DNA of 64,000 nt from Channallabes apus (taxonomy: Eukaryota; Chordata; Actinopteri; Siluriformes; Clariidae), in the NCBI GenBank assembly GCA_030522415.1, contig CM060114.1, forward strand, positions 25,877,304 through 25,941,303. Direction: 5' to 3'. Every line of letters starts with the position of its first letter. Within the stretch, counting starts at the first letter, position 1. This document shows, in pieces, positions 63,888 to 64,000 of this stretch. The notes below the pieces were generated by a model. The model was not told the DNA's origin and did not search any database. It was given only the letters and a program-made list of their open reading frames with translations. A program made the position numbers and the translations under genes.

Positions 63888-64000
63888 CTAAAAGATGGTT
63901 AAGTAAGTGTAGATTAGTATTGTTATAATTAAATAAAAATTTTAATAAATATAAATGTCAAATAAATATTTAAATACATTATCACATACAACATATTTTT

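Noticed and set aside
34099..64000. Assignment of the host gene to st8sia5
   Set aside because: The segments NS-GK-WYDGE, VYMPAFSMK, GFWPF and HAMPEEFLQLW fit my recollection of ST8SIA1 and not of ST8SIA5; a protein search would settle it.

Overview
The window reads as a teleost genome: vertebrate-style split coding sequence, long CA/TG and TA microsatellites, Tc1-like transposons, hAT elements, L2-type LINEs, a DIRS element, a sushi-type LTR retrotransposon and many tRNA-derived SINEs. The SINE and DIRS types fit an otophysan fish such as a catfish, but that placement is an inference from memory. No database search was possible.

The only host gene I can support is st8sia1 (alpha-2,8-sialyltransferase, GD3 synthase) on the minus strand. 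Its last four coding exons lie at 63743-63887, 35957-36066, 35690-35782 and 34099-34564. Splice sites and phases agree, and the sialylmotifs L, S, III and VS are present. The first exon, with the membrane anchor, lies beyond 64000. One intron of about 27.7 kb (36067-63742) holds much of the mobile DNA. DNA from about 31140 to 34098 is probably its long 3' UTR.

Region by region: 1-2.9 kb has an L2 tail, a Tc1 relic and SINEs. 3.0-5.5 kb is a young non-autonomous LTR element on the minus strand. 5.5-10.7 kb has SINEs, an unclassified repeat and little else. 10.7-12.3 and 14.1-15.8 kb are two near-identical Tc1-like transposons in opposite orientation, both with open transposases. 16.0-19.0 kb is a LINE with endonuclease and reverse transcriptase. 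19.3-28.2 kb is a DIRS retrotransposon interrupted by an L2-type LINE (23.4-27.2 kb). 28.2-31.1 kb holds a diverged copy of a segment seen at 12.6-13.3 kb, a Tc1 relic and a SINE. 31-36 kb carries the st8sia1 3' exons. The large intron holds two hAT elements at 38.6-42.7 kb, a hAT nested in a SINE at 46.3-47.2 kb, a complete sushi/Tf1-type retrotransposon at 47.6-52.8 kb, a Tc1 relic, a TA-flanked element nested in a SINE at 56.3-57.4 kb, and a tandem array of tRNA-Glu-like sequences at 61.1-62.1 kb.

The most interesting system is the pair of LTR retrotransposons. Both have an 11-nt primer-binding site one base inside the 5' LTR that is perfectly complementary to a site about 30 nt downstream of a TATA-like box in the LTR, i.e. 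to the predicted 5' end of their own transcript. This is the self-priming layout known from Tf1 and proposed for sushi elements. The autonomous copy also has an in-frame GGGAAAC slippery heptamer followed by a possible pseudoknot at the gag-pol overlap, LTRs with one mismatch in 406 bp, a perfect 5-bp target duplication and open gag and pol frames, so it may be recently active.
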